The notes under the pieces: model-generated
Database searches by the model: none
Seen by the model: the letters and a program-made list of their open reading frames with translations, nothing else
What the model was told of the DNA's origin: nothing
In this document: positions 31,130-44,616 of the stretch, in pieces
Layout of the letters: each line of letters begins with the position of its first letter
How positions within the stretch are numbered: the stretch's first letter is position 1
Program-made: the position numbers and the translations under genes
Assembly (NCBI GenBank): GCA_023376005.1
Contig: CM042151.1
Span: forward strand, 77,111,369-77,175,368
Origin: Doryteuthis pealeii
Taxonomy: Eukaryota; Mollusca; Cephalopoda; Myopsida; Loliginidae
Reading direction: 5' to 3'
DNA: 64,000 nucleotides

Positions 31130-31505
31130 ACTCTGTTAATATGCAGATCTACACATTATCAAGAATATTCTTTTTTCCTTTAGCATGTGTCCAAATGTGT
31201 CTTTTCATATTTCCAGACTATGTGAAAATGCTGGTCTACAAATTGAGGATATTTATTTATTAATTTATTTTCTGATCTTTACAATAGAGAAAATTTGGGT
31301 TTCAATGGAGTCTGTTTTTGCACTAGTTCTTTGAAATATTGATCAACAGAAAACATTCAAATAATAAATTAGAAAAAAAAAAGAATTGTCCTGTGAGTTC
31401 TCAATATTTAGATCCACAAATATCAGAAGAATATATTTTTTCTTTGGGTGTTTGAATGTGTCTTTTTACATTTCAAAACTATTCTTCCCAATGTAGTTGA
31501 TATCT
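31130..31505 (-). pseudogene. Fossil fingers and acceptor-like site upstream of the unit 2 ORF
   Basis: Same relics as in unit 1: an acceptor-like tattcattcacag with AG at 31504-31505, a DICGSKY piece near 31400-31470, and a PAFSHSLE/CRSAY piece near 31150-31240. All are out of frame with the intact array. Confidence 0.55.
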
Positions 31506-31765
31506 GTGAATGAATAAGAATTAACGTATTATTTTTTTAAAAAAAGCATGAAATTCAAGAATTTTTAAAAAAATTACAATATTACAATCAGTTCATATAT
31601 CAATTAACTTAATAACAAGAACATCAGCATAAAGAAAAAAATGTTATTCAATATATCAACAAATGATGAAGTATATTTAATGGAATTTAATCTAAATACA
31701 GTATTTTTTTCTAATTTTGACAAAGATTTATCAGAATTAAAAGGACACTCTATTTATAAAAATAT

Positions 31766-31994
31766 TGTTATAGGTGATACACCCTATAAGACTAATGGAA
31801 TGCTCCGACAGGTTACTATGAATAACAGGGATAATTGTGGCTTAGCAGTAAGCCAATGCGAGTGCTAATAACTCTGTTCGTCGGACGTAATTTACACATC
31901 TCTCTATTGTATTTGTCTATTTTCTGTTAATACATTTTTCTACATTTGTTACCCACCATTTTGTTCTTATTTGAGCCCTTAAAAACTCAAAACA
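31766..31994. mobile_element. Solo LTR-like insertion, unit 2 (229 bp)
   Basis: Same site and same aatat target duplication (31761-31765 and 31995-31999) as the insert at 17954-18181. The two copies differ at about a dozen positions by eye, consistent with one insertion later duplicated with the unit. Confidence 0.9.
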
Positions 31995-32103
31995 AATATG
32001 AGAAAATTTTTTCCACTCAAACATTTAGCAACCAAAACAAGTGTACATGTGGCAAATATTTTATCATCTTAATCTTACCGAAACACATGAAAAGTTACTT
32101 TAA

Positions 32104-32466
32104 TCATGTAGAACAAAAATTATATGTAGGAATAAAGAACCCCGCCTTCAGCTGACGAATTATGCTTGTCAAGTCTTGCCTCGCCAACTGCTTCCAAATG
32201 GAGAAAAGCGACAGGTCACAGTCCGTGAGCATTAAGAAATGGCAGGCACCATAATGTGGGATGTCCATTCCAAACCTCTGCCGGTTCCTGTTCACCTCCA
32301 GCTTTTCCTTTTCCCAGTGGATCAGTGCTGGATCTATGGACTGGCATTCCTTGCACATCAGTATGGCTGACTTAACAGCTGCCTTTTTCATTGTTGAGTA
32401 AATTCTCTTGAAGAAATAGGTGGTACACTGCTGTCTCGGGTGTCCACTGCTTCTGTCAACAGCCAT
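32104..32466 (-). pseudogene. Integrase fragment, unit 2
   Basis: Counterpart of 18291-18719. The zinc-binding part reads MCKECQSIDPA, and the first acidic core residue is in GMDIPHYGACH. The frame is open to about 32466 and then broken by an in-frame stop (ttaa in place of the unit 1 sequence). It is truncated at the same 3' point. Confidence 0.82.
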
Positions 32467-34340
32467 GATTTAACTCACATCCAGCTCATCCACGTGGACT
32501 GTGCCGATCAGTGGTTTGAGCAAATTTTCCTTTTTCATATCGTAAAACCACCGCTACGGTACTGCTATCAGTCGGTCAGTGATGTTCTGTGTCGACTGAA
32601 GAAACATCATGTCCACGGTCAGCTTATACTCCTTCATGTGCTCTTTGAGCGTGCTCTGCTGCCTTCTGATAAGCATCTCGCTTGCTGCCTTGGTATGGAC
32701 TCGCGCTTATTCAGTCAGCATGTCTGATACCTAGTGGTACATGTACAGAGTATCCATGTTCACATGTATCCCCTTTCTCTGCTACTGGAGAGCCAGATTA
32801 GTGTCTTTCAATATGGCATCCAGTTTGGGTCAGTTAATGTGTTGGTTATTGTTTTCAGGTAACAAGCATCCTCTAGCACGGTCTCATACCTCTCCAAGGC
32901 TACTCTGGTTACTAAAGAACTGGCATCGACCCAAAAATTCCGCTCTGTGCCTTACACGCACCAATCTGCATGGGTTGGATTATCCCGCTGCACAGATTCT
33001 ATGGTCTAAAACATCATACGCTGGAGGATGATGTCTTTTGTTTCATCATCCCAGCCATTCATAACTGAACTTGCTCTCCTCTTGAGTATCCCGCAAGCTA
33101 CACATAGCCAACTGCACACCGGGAAGTGCTCAACAAGCCTCCCACACAAAAAGACTGTCCATGACGTAACAACACTGGGGGTTTCTGGAACTATGCTTCC
33201 TTGCTTCCACCATAATTTACCGCATTCCATCCCGACCACCAATCCCAGGACCCGTGCGCCATCTTCCAACCATTCTGGGTCCTTGCACTTCAACCCAAAC
33301 TGCACTAAATGTTCTCTGATGTGGGTCGCAGGCACTATATATGTTGTCAATGGAAGAAGATGCTGTGCAGTCAATGGATTCTTCTTGTGACAGCACTACA
33401 CGGTCTTCATGATAAGGGGAGCTACATTTAGGCCAAACCCCAAATGGGTCAGACAGTATCTTTTCCCATCAATCTTCATGTTCTGGTATGGCCATAGTGT
33501 CTCATAGACATGTAGCTGGAGGTATGCTCTTCTGAGATCCAGCAGAGATACATTAGCACCTCAATCTGCTCTATTTCCTTTTGGTTGTCCTCCTCCATTT
33601 CCATATAGAGGGCCAGTGCATCACCCACCAAATATAATTGAAAGCAGACGGACCACATCCTCTACCTGCTGAAGTTTTGCCATTAATCTCACTTTCTTCA
33701 GCCACACTACCACATCATCCTCGCAAGAAAATGGTTTCACTGCTTATGCGCACCTTCGCTGCTGTCATATGTCACTGACATCATCAGTAAGACTCTAATG
33801 TAACAGGTCACATTGATGCTGGGGCCGCTCCTGGCACTACTGTGGGGTGCGCGTGTGGCTGCTACTACATCCCAGCTTTGCTCGCTAGCACTCTTGCTTT
33901 TGCTAACAAATCCCCCATGGTCAGGGTCTCAATATTTGGCACCTCTTACAGTCCGATTGAGACGGTGTCAGAGAACCTTGTGATGAAAGTTTTGTGAGCC
34001 TTTCCAGGTCATCTCCCTTGAACCTGGCCAATCCAACCAACTACCTGATTTTGTTGGTATAGACGTCTATGTGTTCACCAGCCCACCTGTGTTAAGGTAG
34101 GCCTCAATTAAGGACACATCTAGTTGAATCACACAATCTAGTGATTTACATGTACACCAACGAGGTAGTCTGAGTCAAGTCACAATTCACAATCAGGAGG
34201 ATGTGAGTTCAATCTCCCCAATCGCCTGTTACACTCCCCCCTGATCTCATTTTACACACCAAACATAGTTGTGTATGCTTTGAACCACCACAAGCGTGAT
34301 TTCTCTCGCCACATGAACTGGACCCTGAATTTATGTTAAT
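32467..34340 (-). pseudogene. gag and reverse-transcriptase remnants, unit 2
   Basis: The longest readable piece (33006-33374) continues reverse transcriptase into the connection region: REHLVQFGLKCKDPEWLEDG, then FPVCSWLCVACGILKRR. HLGFGLN lies near 33427-33450 and VGDALALYMEME near 33620. A piece of about 190 bp present in unit 1 near 19925-20115 is missing here. Many stops. Confidence 0.75.
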
Positions 34341-35535
34341 CTTTAAACAAATATGTCTAAAGTGAAACTAAATTAATTAAATTCAAATGTGATACAAAGG
34401 TTTTGACAAAAAAAAAAAAAAAAAATACGGTTGCTCTTCTATGAGAAAATAGCGACTGGCAAAATGAGCCTAAAATGCGTTTTTGACCAAATGACTTTAG
34501 CTCCCCACCTACAGAAAATAATTTACCAAAAATCAGGGAATTATCTGATCTTAATGAAATTTTTAGTGTTTATGTGTCAATGAATGATCTTTATAATGCA
34601 TCATTTATTTTATTTCAAAACTTTCTAATTTCTTTCAGGTCACTTAATTTTGACCCCTTCTTATGCTGGGGGCGTAAAATTGTTTCGACTTGGTCCTTAC
34701 CTGGTACTAATTACAGTATAATTAAAGAGATAAAAGACTGAAGTTATGAATAGAAACAAAAAAAAAATTTTTACGGTTGTGCTTCTATGAGAAAATAAGT
34801 ACCGAAAATCGAAAAATAAAATGTAAAAAAATAATAAATAATTAATTTTTTGGAGATTTCTTTTTTACTCATTTCGATAATTATTTAATTGGCTATTATT
34901 TTATAAAAGAAAAAATTATACATCGATGTTTTTCAAATATTTCCTTTATTGAATAAAAGATTTGACGGAAATTTAATCGGCTATGATTTCGATGGGCGAC
35001 TTTGTTTATGTCATCCCACTGATTAACACGGATAACAGCGAAAATAATATATCAATTAAATGTTGAAATTAATTTTTCTTTTCTATAATAATTGAATCAG
35101 TTATCAAAAGATTCCAGATATTTTTATATTCACAAAGTATTGTCAGAAATTTAAAATATTTCACTTCTGTAGCGGAAAACAAAATTTTCCAGCAAATTAC
35201 GTTTTTTTTTTTTTTTTTCGTTTGTAAAGAAAGATAATACACTGAACGTTATACTTACTTCTTTCCTTTTTCTTTTGTCTGATTTCTTTTCTTTGGGGCG
35301 ATATAACGTTAAAGAAGATGGAGAAAATTTTTTTTTTTTTTTTAAATAGAACTAATCTTTTCTGGTCGAATGAAAAACTATCGTTGATTTGCAATAAATA
35401 CAGTAACATTTTCTTAAGAGCTATAAAACAAGGGACATAATTCCGAACTTTTTTCTCATTTATTATGGAACATTCACTCATTCTTAGGGGATAGATATCA
35501 AATACATTTCTATACAGTTGCTTTATTTACAAACA
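34340..35535 (+). repeat. AT-rich dispersed repeats, unit 2
   Basis: Same content as 21480-22560 with a shortened left part. It includes the ttcaggtcacttaattttga block near 34635 and the acaagggacataatt block near 35430. Homopolymer runs are longer than in unit 1. No gene. Confidence 0.7.
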
Positions 35536-35539
35536 ACTT

Positions 35540-35540
35540 T

Positions 35541-35624
<84 letters not shown>

Positions 35625-35647
35625 CTTGGCTTTAATGCTAAAAATAG

Positions 35648-35681
<34 letters not shown>

Positions 35682-35792
35682 TCTTGGCTTTAATTCTAGA
35701 AATAGCTTTCTCTCTCTCTCTCTCTCCCTCTCCTCGGCATTAATACTAGAAATAGCTCTCTCTCTCTCTCTCTCTCCCCCTCTCTCTCTTTA
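35540..35792 (+). repeat. (CT)n minisatellite with conserved spacer, unit 2
   Basis: Four CT tracts with three spacers of the ttggctttaattctagaaat type. It is longer than in unit 1, as expected for slippage. Confidence 0.95.
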
Positions 35793-35829
35793 CGGTCCTA
35801 TTGGGGGAGTAGCATCTCTGTAAACTAGT

Positions 35830-36726
35830 TATACCCAATTTTTCGTCTGCTAAAATTTTTAAAAACGAATTAAAATTAATAAAATCTTATATTTAAGGTC
35901 AAACTTTTGTCTAAAACGATAAGTAGTAACATAATGACCATCATTAAAAAAAGAAAAATATCATTACACATGTAGTTTATTTTTAATACTTTTAAAACGA
36001 TTTGTTTTGGTCAATTTCGTTCGCGTTCTCTATTTTGGCTCTTTTTCAATGGTATAAGGGCTTGTTTACAAATTTAATGTAACATTCCCGATTGCAAAAA
36101 GAAAGAAAAAATAATTACTTAAAATCAGGGAATTATCCGATTTTAATGAAATTTTCAATATTGATTTATCAATTAATGAATTTTATAACGCATCAGTTAT
36201 TTTATTTCAAAACTTTAATTAAATATTTTTGTTATGAAAAATTAATATATAAAATTCATTTAAAATAAAAATATTCTGATATTAAGTTTAAAATATTATA
36301 TTTTTAGATTCTAGAAATAAATATCTATTTAATGAAAACCTTATTTTAGTCAATCAAAGCATACGTTTTGAAGAAAAACTCCATTGAAAATGTAGGTCCC
36401 CCCCACTTTTTAAGCAGAAAAGATATTGATGTATAATTTTTTTCTTTTATAAGATAATAAATAGCCAATTAAATAATTATCGAAATGAGTAAAAAAGTAA
36501 TCTCCAAAAAATTATTTTTTTTTTTTTACATTTTATTTTCAGATTTTCGGTATTTATTTTCTTATAAAATATTCCCCTTAAAAATTTTTTTTTCTATTTA
36601 CAACTTCGGTCTTTTATCTTTTTATTTCTATTGTTATAGAAATTAGGAATAACTCGCCGAGATTTTACACCCCCAAAATGAGGGGGCGGTCAAAATTAAG
36701 TAACCTGAAAAAAAAAAATGAGAAAG
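35830..36726 (-). repeat. R repeat, inverted copy (unit 2)
   Basis: Near-identical to 22790-23650 and interrupted at the same place by the gag-pol element (about 36727). Confidence 0.8.
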
Positions 36727-37632
36727 TGTACTAACGAGTTGAACTTGACCTGAACTCTTCTGTGCCTTTTTCGGGAACAGCAAGGAGAAAGAGTGAACGC
36801 ACTTTGTAAGGCGGGGTAAAAAAAAACTATGCCCTTCTCGGTTTTTGGTACGCACATGTGAGCCTTGGAGAAATGAGCTCTTGTTTCAGTCCCTTGTAAT
36901 TGAAGGAACGTTTTTCAGAAGAGAAAGAGAAAGAGAGGTTGGTGGACAATTTTCAGTTGTATTTAAAATTAATTGTTTAATTATTATAAACAATTTTCAA
37001 GCTATTTCGGCTAAATTCGGAAACATGGACAGAATGTTTGCTTACAAGTTAATCCCGGAGTTTGGTGGGTCTCCTTCTGACGAACCCGTCATCGAATGGA
37101 TTCAGCGCGTTGAAATGATCTGTGAACTTTGCAGGAGAACGGATGTTGAGCTGATACTACCGTTGCACCTGCGAGGTGATGCCCTCACTGTGTACCAACA
37201 ATTAAACAAAGAAGATAAAACCAATTTTCAGCACATAAAGCAGGCTCTTATAGCCGTTTACGCCCCTGACTCGTTCAGTGCGTATGATCAATTCGTGGCG
37301 CAGAGATTTCGACCTGAGGAGACAGTAAACGAGTATTTGGCGGACCTGCAGCGACTGGATCAGCTGCATTTGTTGTTGGACTGCCACAGCACGTACGTCA
37401 GTTGCTGCGAGCGTCATTGCGCATGGACGATATGACAATGGGTGAACTTGTGGACCGGGTGCGCGCCATTATGGCAGATACTGAACAGCCCGAAGAAATA
37501 GTTGCTGCCGCTCAACCTGCTCCCGTGCCAGCTGGGACCCGGAAGAACAAAATTGTTTGTTACAAGTGCTCCGGTCCCAACCATTTGTCCAGAGACTGCT
37601 TGCTGGGTCGCTCAGGCACAGCACCTGAATGA
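36727..37632 (+). pseudogene. gag remnant, unit 2
   Basis: ATG at 37025 opens MDRMFAYKLIPEFGG, and the frame continues past the site that is a stop in unit 1. A deletion near 37363 (about 23 bp compared with unit 1) shifts it. The CCHC knuckle CYKCSGPNHLSRDC is intact near 37561-37602. The second knuckle keeps all four ligands (CFRCKKNGHIASEC, near 37660-37700) but in another frame. Confidence 0.85.
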
Positions 37633-37697
37633 CCATTTCAGTTGCCACGGACGATTCAATGTTTCCGGTGTAAGAAGAATGGACACATTGCTTCGGA

Positions 37698-38937
37698 GTG
37701 TTCGGGAAATGCTGCAGGGGAGAAGTAATCAGCGTCAGCTTGCTCCCCAGGGAAAGAAGACATGAGGCGCTGCCAACAGTTGACGTACATGTTAACGGGA
37801 GGAAATGTATAGCCCTAGTAGACACTGGATGTATGTGGACGTTGGTCAACAGATGTGTGTGCCGTGCCTGGAAGCTCGGACAGGCTAGGGTGCTAGCAGC
37901 TGATGGAAAAAGATTAAAATGCTGTGGGCGAAGCCGAATTCTGTGTAAATAGCACTGAGCCTGCATACGTTGATGCCCTAGTTGTAAATAGGCGGTTGTT
38001 GGGGTTTGACCTCATACTGGGGAATGACGCCATCAGAGCTTTTGGCAGCATGACCATCACACAAGCTGGAACAGTGAGTTTTGGTGGGCGAAAGGCAGAC
38101 GTATGCACAGCAATCCAACCCGATGAGCCGGATTTCCGTGTGGATTATGATGAAGAACAGAATAGTTGGATTGCTAAATAGAAATGGTCCGTTTTGCTCC
38201 AGAGCTCCTGTGCAATAAGGTACCAGAGTACCAAGTTCCCAAACATGCCAGAAAGAGCTACGAGGCCGAAATTCATAATTGGATAGAGAATGGCTGGTTG
38301 CTGCCCTACCCCGAAGAGAGACTTGGTCCACCTAAAGGACTGGTTCCGCTAATGGCCGTGATTCAGCACAATAAGCGTAAAGTATGTCCGGTCATGGACT
38401 ACAGGGAGCTGAATGAGCATGTCGATGCATTTACGGCTAATGCTGATGTGTGCGCAGCCATGTTGAGAGAATGGCGTAAGAAGGGTGCGAATGTATCACT
38501 GCTTGATTAGAAATGAGCGTACCTTCAAGTTTGCGTTGACGAATCTTTGTGGCCATATCAGACTGTGATATTCAGTGGGCAAAGGTATTGTCTTACCTGG
38601 CTGGGTTTTGGTCTCAATGTGGCGCCTCTCATAAAATTTATTGTCGAAGCCGTTATGTCCCGAGACCCGACTATCAAGAGTGCCACATCGGCGTACATCG
38701 ACAATATTTTCATCAATCAAGATTTAGTGTTGACAGCTCGGGTGAGGACGCACCTGTCTGAATACGGCTTAATTTGTAAGGATCCAGAGCGACTGCAGGA
38801 TGGTGCCAAAGTCCTTGGTCTGCAGGTTTGGGGGGAAAATGGTGTCCTCCGTTGGAAGCGGGGAAGTGAAGTTCCCATGTTCCCAATGTTATTACACGAC
38901 AAAACACATTTTCCCTGTGCAGGAGACTTGTGGGTCA
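37698..38937 (+). pseudogene. pol remnant, unit 2, cut at the unit junction
   Basis: The protease motif ALVDTGCMWTLV lies near 37810-37846. Reverse transcriptase starts around 38184 (APELLCNKVPEYQV) and has PVMDYRELNEHV. Two stops replace Leu and Arg codons in the LLDLKRAYLQ box (near 38507-38516). WLGFGLNVAP and YIDN follow. Pol breaks at the same base as in unit 1, directly against the next unit's taaagaacatcacatg. Confidence 0.85.
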
Positions 38938-41900
38938 TAAAGAACATCACATGACCATAAAGGGGGCCAGGCATCGCTGCTGGTGTTTATCGGTGAAACC
39001 CAACGTTTGTCCCTTAAGGGCTGCTACTGGTAAAGCCAGAAGCGAGTCACATATTGAATTTCAATAGATAATAATATGACATTTTTTTGCACTTTTTATT
39101 TCAGAATTCATTATTTTTTCCTACAAAAACTATTGCCTTGAGTATTATCTAATTTTTTTGTAATAGTTATTCAGAATCTTATCGTTATAAAAAAAAGTAA
39201 AAATGTTTTTTTGACGGTTCACCTTTTAAATATTTCAGAAAATAAAATGGGGGAGTAGACCCCCCAAAAAAATATTTATCCCAATACATTTTAGGAAAAA
39301 ACTATTTTAGACATATTTACATCCAAAGGTTATTAGTTATGGAAATTTTAATGAAAACTGGACCATTAATTGATTCTTCAGATAATTTTTTAAAATCCTC
39401 TTGTTGTAAGTTGTTGTTGTCTACGTTAAATTTCAGTTGATTTAACGGTGCGAAAATGAAAACATTGTTTTGCAATCATAATTTCCATTATTTCCGTACA
39501 CTGAAAAAGGTTTTAAAAAATCATCAAGAGTTTGTTTAATGTTTCTTCTTTCGAATGGAAAAAAAATTATCAAGATAATATTAATTTTTATGCAAGTTTA
39601 TTTGTGTTAGATAATGGTTGATAATACCCACCACTTCCTCCATGTGCTATTGTTCCTCCACATTCAGTTTTGCAATGCTCCCGACTTATGTACTATGTTT
39701 ACATCAATTTACAATGTGTTTAAATACATATTTGTAATACTCATTTTTTAACCTGATTAACCTTATAGATTGGATCCTAACAGTAGTACCCAGTATGAGA
39801 TTAATGGTGATGAAGAAGCAGTCCACATCCGCCAGAGTTTCAGAAATATAACCTGACCACTAGATGCTCTTTCCACTAAAAGAAAGGTTCTGCTAGAAGA
39901 AAAATGAGAGCCAAAATAGGCGCTTTCCAGCTTGGACCAATAGACAAAGTTGCTATCAAAAAATTTAATAAAAAGCAGAAAATTTGGACAGATAAAAGGA
40001 AATTTTTATCAACTAAAGAGGAGTAGTTCAAAGAACCAAATGTTTTTCATACCCTGTCGGCTGGGGTTTTAGACTATGCCGACTGCACCTCTTTAGATGG
40101 GTAACAACCCCTTCCCAATGGAGCAGACTATTGGCTGTGGTAGTAATCCATAATGCTAAGAAGGGAATCCTGGTGAATGAGGTGTCCAGGACATGCAACA
40201 CTTCACTTAGACCCTTACTTTGGCTAGATAGGCAGTCAGAAAGGCCCCATCCGATCAATTGGCTGGTCATGTCAAGTCCTAGCACATGCATGATTGACAC
40301 AACCCCATTGCCCTTGTGGCAAGCACCAACCTTTATTCTCATATATGTGCTAAAAGGCGGTGGTTGAGGGTCTTCATGTCCTGGGAATGATGATAAACTC
40401 TATCTGATGGTGAGGTTCCATTTCTGGAGGTCCGAGGAATATGGAGCACCCCTTCATCACTATTGCTCTCAGGTCCACTCTGACCTGGACTGGTAATACT
40501 TGTTAGGATTCCATCTATGGGTTAAATAGAAAAATGTATATAAAAAAATTGAGTATCCATTAAGAATTTATTTAAAATCTTTGTTGGCATTAAATGACCC
40601 AGCAAGGTTGATATGCCATAAAACAAACAAAACTATTTGAAGTTAAAAGAAAGATTTTAATTTTATCAAGAGATTTACCAATTATGCATATTTTACAACA
40701 TTGATATTATATCTTTTTCATAAACTCCAATAAAATAGTATACCATCATCTTATTTTCTCCCAGCTTTCAATAAAATAGTAAATCAGAAAGGATAATATA
40801 TATATCTATACTAATCTTGGAGGGAATAATCACATATGGACCTTCCTTGAATAATTGCTGATAGAAGGATAGTTGTCTCTATTTGTTTGTAAAAACGTTT
40901 TATATCAAAGTAAGAAAATCATTTTTGATAAATAGTCATAGACGTTCATTGGAAATTAAATGAAATAATCAAAGAACACTTTATAATCAACCATTACACT
41001 TTATTACAAACTAAACAAAAATAACATTTTTATAGTAAAACAGATGTCTTTGAATTTTCTATAAACCAAGTTAATAAGAAAATCCCACTGAGAAATAATT
41101 AGTCATACATAGACCTTTCCTGGAAATGAAATAAAGAACACTTTATAATCAACCATTACACTTTATAATCCACTGAAATCTTGTTATTGTATTGAATTTT
41201 GCAAGAGGGCACACAAGGTCTAATAATTCATATGGTACCAGCAATCTTTTCCTCAATATACCTTCCACCAACTCCTGTCACCTTTTTGTCAGCTTAAAAA
41301 TACAACCTTAAAGACAGTTGATAAAATCATTCTGTCATTATTAACTTTATTCAATTAATCATGTACTTGTTAATAAGTTATTTCTTTTATTTTTAGTAGA
41401 AGGTTGGTTTTTATTGTTTTTGTTATACCTTTGTTTTTAGTTGTTTCTTTCTTAGCTATTTAGATTTGTTATCCTCTTCTCCCAGCTTTCAATAAAATAG
41501 TAAATTAGAAAGAATGAAAATATTTACTCATCTTAGTTGGAGAGAAACATCATGTATGGACCTTCTTTGAATAGTTGCTGAAAGCAGGATAGTTTTCTCT
41601 ACTTGTGTGTAAAAACTTTCTATATCAGAATATAGCAAGAAATATTCTGTATTAGAATATAGTAAGAAAATCCTGTTGAGAAATTGTCATACATAGACCT
41701 TCCCTGGAAATGAAATAATCAAAGAACACTTTATAATCAACCATTACACTTTATAAGCCAGTGAAACATATATAATCTTGTTATTGTATTGAATTTTGCA
41801 AGAGGGCACACAAGGTCTAATAATTTCTATGGTACCAGCAATTTTTACCTCAACATACCTTCCACCAATTCCTGTCACCGTCTTCTCAGCTTAAAAATAC

Positions 41901-42436
41901 AAACTTAAAGACAAATTTACCATTATTAACTTTATTTAATCATTTTGTAAAATTAATCATTTACTTGTTTGTGAGTCATTTCTTTTATTTTTAGTGGAGA
42001 GTCTTTTTTTTCTAGATTTGTTTTATTGTTTTTGTTACATCTTACTTAAAAGTTATTTATTTTATTTTTAGTGAAAGGTTGGTTTATTTTATTGTTTTTT
42101 TTAGCTTTTTAGATGTGTTTAACTCTGCTTTATTGGCTAGGGATGTAGAATACACCAACTGTACCTGTGCAGTGGAGTAAGGCACATACATCCTACCGCC
42201 AATGAAACCAATGGATTCTAGGACCAGTATTAGGCTACTCTGGTGTGGTATCCAGCTTAGTGTTGTAACTTGTGCCAGTTGCACTAAGAGAGGGTGCACC
42301 ATTATATTCCATTGCTTAGCTATGATGAAAGAAATGTTTGGTCAAGGGAAAGTATCCTTATACCATATACTATCAAATACCTTTGCAAAGAGACTGAAGA
42401 CATTTGAGGTATGTCTATTAGGCTTTTCAAATTCTC

Positions 42437-44113
42437 TCAGTGAATTCGCATGTGGGATTTCAAATGGGAACGCTGTGAAAATGCTGATCCACAGAGTTCA
42501 CAAGAAAATGGTTTCTCTCCAGTGTGTGTTCGCATGTGATCTTTTAAGTGGGTATTCCTAGAAAATGCAGATCCACATATTTCACAAGAAAATGGTTTCT
42601 CTCCAGTGTGTGTTTTCATGTGTCTTTTTAAGGTGTAACTAATAGAAAATGCAGATCCACAGACTTCACAAGAAAAGGGTTTCTCTCTAGTGTGCATTCG
42701 CATGTGTTTTCTTAAAGTGGAAAGGTCTGAATATGCGGATTCACAGACTTCACAAGAAAATGGCTTCTCTCCAGTGTGTGTTCGCATGTGATCTTTTAAG
42801 TGGGTATTCCTAGAAAATGCAGATCCACATATTTCACAAGAAAATGGTTTCTCTCCAGTGTGTGTTCGCATGTGATCTTTTAAGTGGGTATTCCTAGAAA
42901 ATGCAGATCCACATATTTCACAAAAAAAGGGTTTCTCTCCAGTGTGTGTTTTCATGTGTCTTTTCAAGGTGTAACTAATAGAGAATGCAGATCCACAGAC
43001 TTCACAAGAAAAAGGTTTCTCTCCAGTGTGTGTTCGCATGTGACATTTTAAGTTGAAACTAGAAGAAAATGCAGATCCACAGACTTCACAAGAAAATGGT
43101 TTCTCTCCAGTGTGTATTCGCATGTGTCTTCTTAAAGTGGAAAGGTCTGAATATGCAGATTCACAGACTTTACAAGAAAATGGCTTCTCTCCAGTGTGTG
43201 TTCGCATATGGTTTCTCAAATGGCATTTCTGTGGAAATGCTGATCCACATATTTCACAAGAAAATGGTTTCTCACCAGTGTGTGTTCGCATGTGACATTT
43301 TAAGTCAGAACGAGAAGAAAATGCTGATTGACAGACTTCACAAGAAAATGGCTTCTCGCCAGTGTGTGTTCGCACGTGACATTTTAAGTCAGAACGAGAA
43401 GAAAATGCAGATCCACAGACTTCACAAGAAAATGGTTTCTCTCCAGTGTGTGTTTGCATGTGACATTTTAAGGTGGAACTAGAAGAAAATGCAGATCCAC
43501 AGACTTCACAAGAAAACGGTTTCTCTCCAGTGTGTGTTCGTATATGACATTTTAAGGTGGAACTTGAAGAAAATGAAGTTCCACAGACTTCACAAGAAAA
43601 TGGTTTTTCTCCAGTGTGTGTTTTCATATGCCTTTTTAAGTGGGTACTAGAAGAAAATTCTGATCCACAGTATTTACAAGAAAATGGTTTCTCTCCAGTG
43701 TGTGTTCGTATGTGACATTTTAAGGTGGAACAAGTCGAAAACGCAGATCTACACATTTCACAAGAAAATGGTTTCTCTCCAGTGTGTGTTCGCATGTGTG
43801 ATTTCAAACTGGATCCATGTGAAAATGCAGATCCACAGACTTCACAAGAAAATGGCTTCTCACCAGTGTGTGTTCGCATGTGGCGTTTCAAATGAGAACT
43901 CTGTAAAAATGTAGATCCACAGACTTCACAAGAAAATGGCTTCTCACCAGTGTGTGTTTGCATGTGTGCTTTCAAATTGTCACTCGAAAAAAATGCCGAT
44001 CCACAGGCTTCACAAGAAAATGATTTCTCTCTAGTGTGTGTTTGCATATGAGCTTTCAAACTTGAACTCACTGGAAATCTGGATCCACAAATTTTACATG
44101 AACGTATTTCCAC
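42437..44113 (-). CDS. Poly-C2H2 zinc-finger protein, 20 fingers (unit 3)
   Basis: A frame of 558 codons with 20 canonical fingers. The order differs from unit 2: it has private finger types (KYCGSEFSSSTHLKRH, CGTSFSSSS, CRSAFSTCS). It also has a repeated trio in which SISYTLKRH and SRNTHLKDH fingers recur around CESAYSDLST, a sign of internal duplication independent of the other units. The ends match those of units 1 and 2. The first codon is GTG at 44111-44113, with no ATG before the upstream in-frame stop. It is a likely nuclear DNA-binding protein if spliced to a start exon, otherwise a well-preserved pseudogene. Confidence 0.83.
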   Translation of the reverse strand: MEIRSCKICGSRFPVSSSLKAHMQTHTREKSFSCEACGSAFFSSDNLKAHMQTHTGEKPFSCEVCGSTFLQSSHLKRHMRTHTGEKPFSCEVCGSAFSHGSSLKSHMRTHTGEKPFSCEMCRSAFSTCSTLKCHIRTHTGEKPFSCKYCGSEFSSSTHLKRHMKTHTGEKPFSCEVCGTSFSSSSTLKCHIRTHTGEKPFSCEVCGSAFSSSSTLKCHMQTHTGEKPFSCEVCGSAFSSRSDLKCHVRTHTGEKPFSCEVCQSAFSSRSDLKCHMRTHTGEKPFSCEICGSAFPQKCHLRNHMRTHTGEKPFSCKVCESAYSDLSTLRRHMRIHTGEKPFSCEVCGSAFSSSFNLKCHMRTHTGEKPFSCEVCGSAFSISYTLKRHMKTHTGEKPFFCEICGSAFSRNTHLKDHMRTHTGEKPFSCEICGSAFSRNTHLKDHMRTHTGEKPFSCEVCESAYSDLSTLRKHMRMHTREKPFSCEVCGSAFSISYTLKRHMKTHTGEKPFSCEICGSAFSRNTHLKDHMRTHTGEKPFSCELCGSAFSQRSHLKSHMRIH

Positions 44114-44259
44114 TTCTGATCGTGTTTTTCACTTCTGTTCTCTATGAAAATGTTGATTTGCCGTATGGTGAAAAGTTGTGTTTTATAAGAGTCTATTTTC
44201 ACACTTCTTCTTTGGAATGTGAATTTAAGGAAAATGTTCATATACAGAATTCCAAACTC

Positions 44260-44616
44260 TGTTAATATGCAGATCTACACATTATCAAGAATTTTTTTTT
44301 CCTTTAGCATGTGTCCGAATGTGTCTTTTTATATTTCCAGACTATGTGAAAATGCTGAGGATATTTATTTATTAATTTATTTTCTGATCTCTACAATGGA
44401 GAAAATTTGGGTTTCAATGGAGTCTCTTTTTGCACCTGTTCTTTGAAATATTGATCAACAGAAAACATTCAAATAATAAATTAGAAAAAAAAAGAATTGT
44501 CCTGTGAGTTCTCAATATTTAGATCCACACACATCAGAAGAATATATTTTTTCTTTGGGTGTTTGAATGTGTCTTTTTACATTTCAAAACTATTCTTCCC
44601 AATGTAGTTGATATCT
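44260..44616 (-). pseudogene. Fossil fingers and acceptor-like site upstream of the unit 3 ORF
   Basis: The acceptor-like AG is at 44615-44616. Decayed finger pieces follow as in units 1 and 2, with a short deletion near 44357 relative to the others. Confidence 0.55.

Larger units (their letters stand above)
25919..38937 (+). repeat. Segmental duplication, unit 2 (about 13.0 kb)
   Basis: Same order of parts as unit 1, starting with the same taaagaacatcacatgacca and ending in the same truncated pol. It has a 20-finger frame and a single copy of the 139-bp block, and it lacks about 0.7 kb of AT-rich repeat near 34380. Confidence 0.92.
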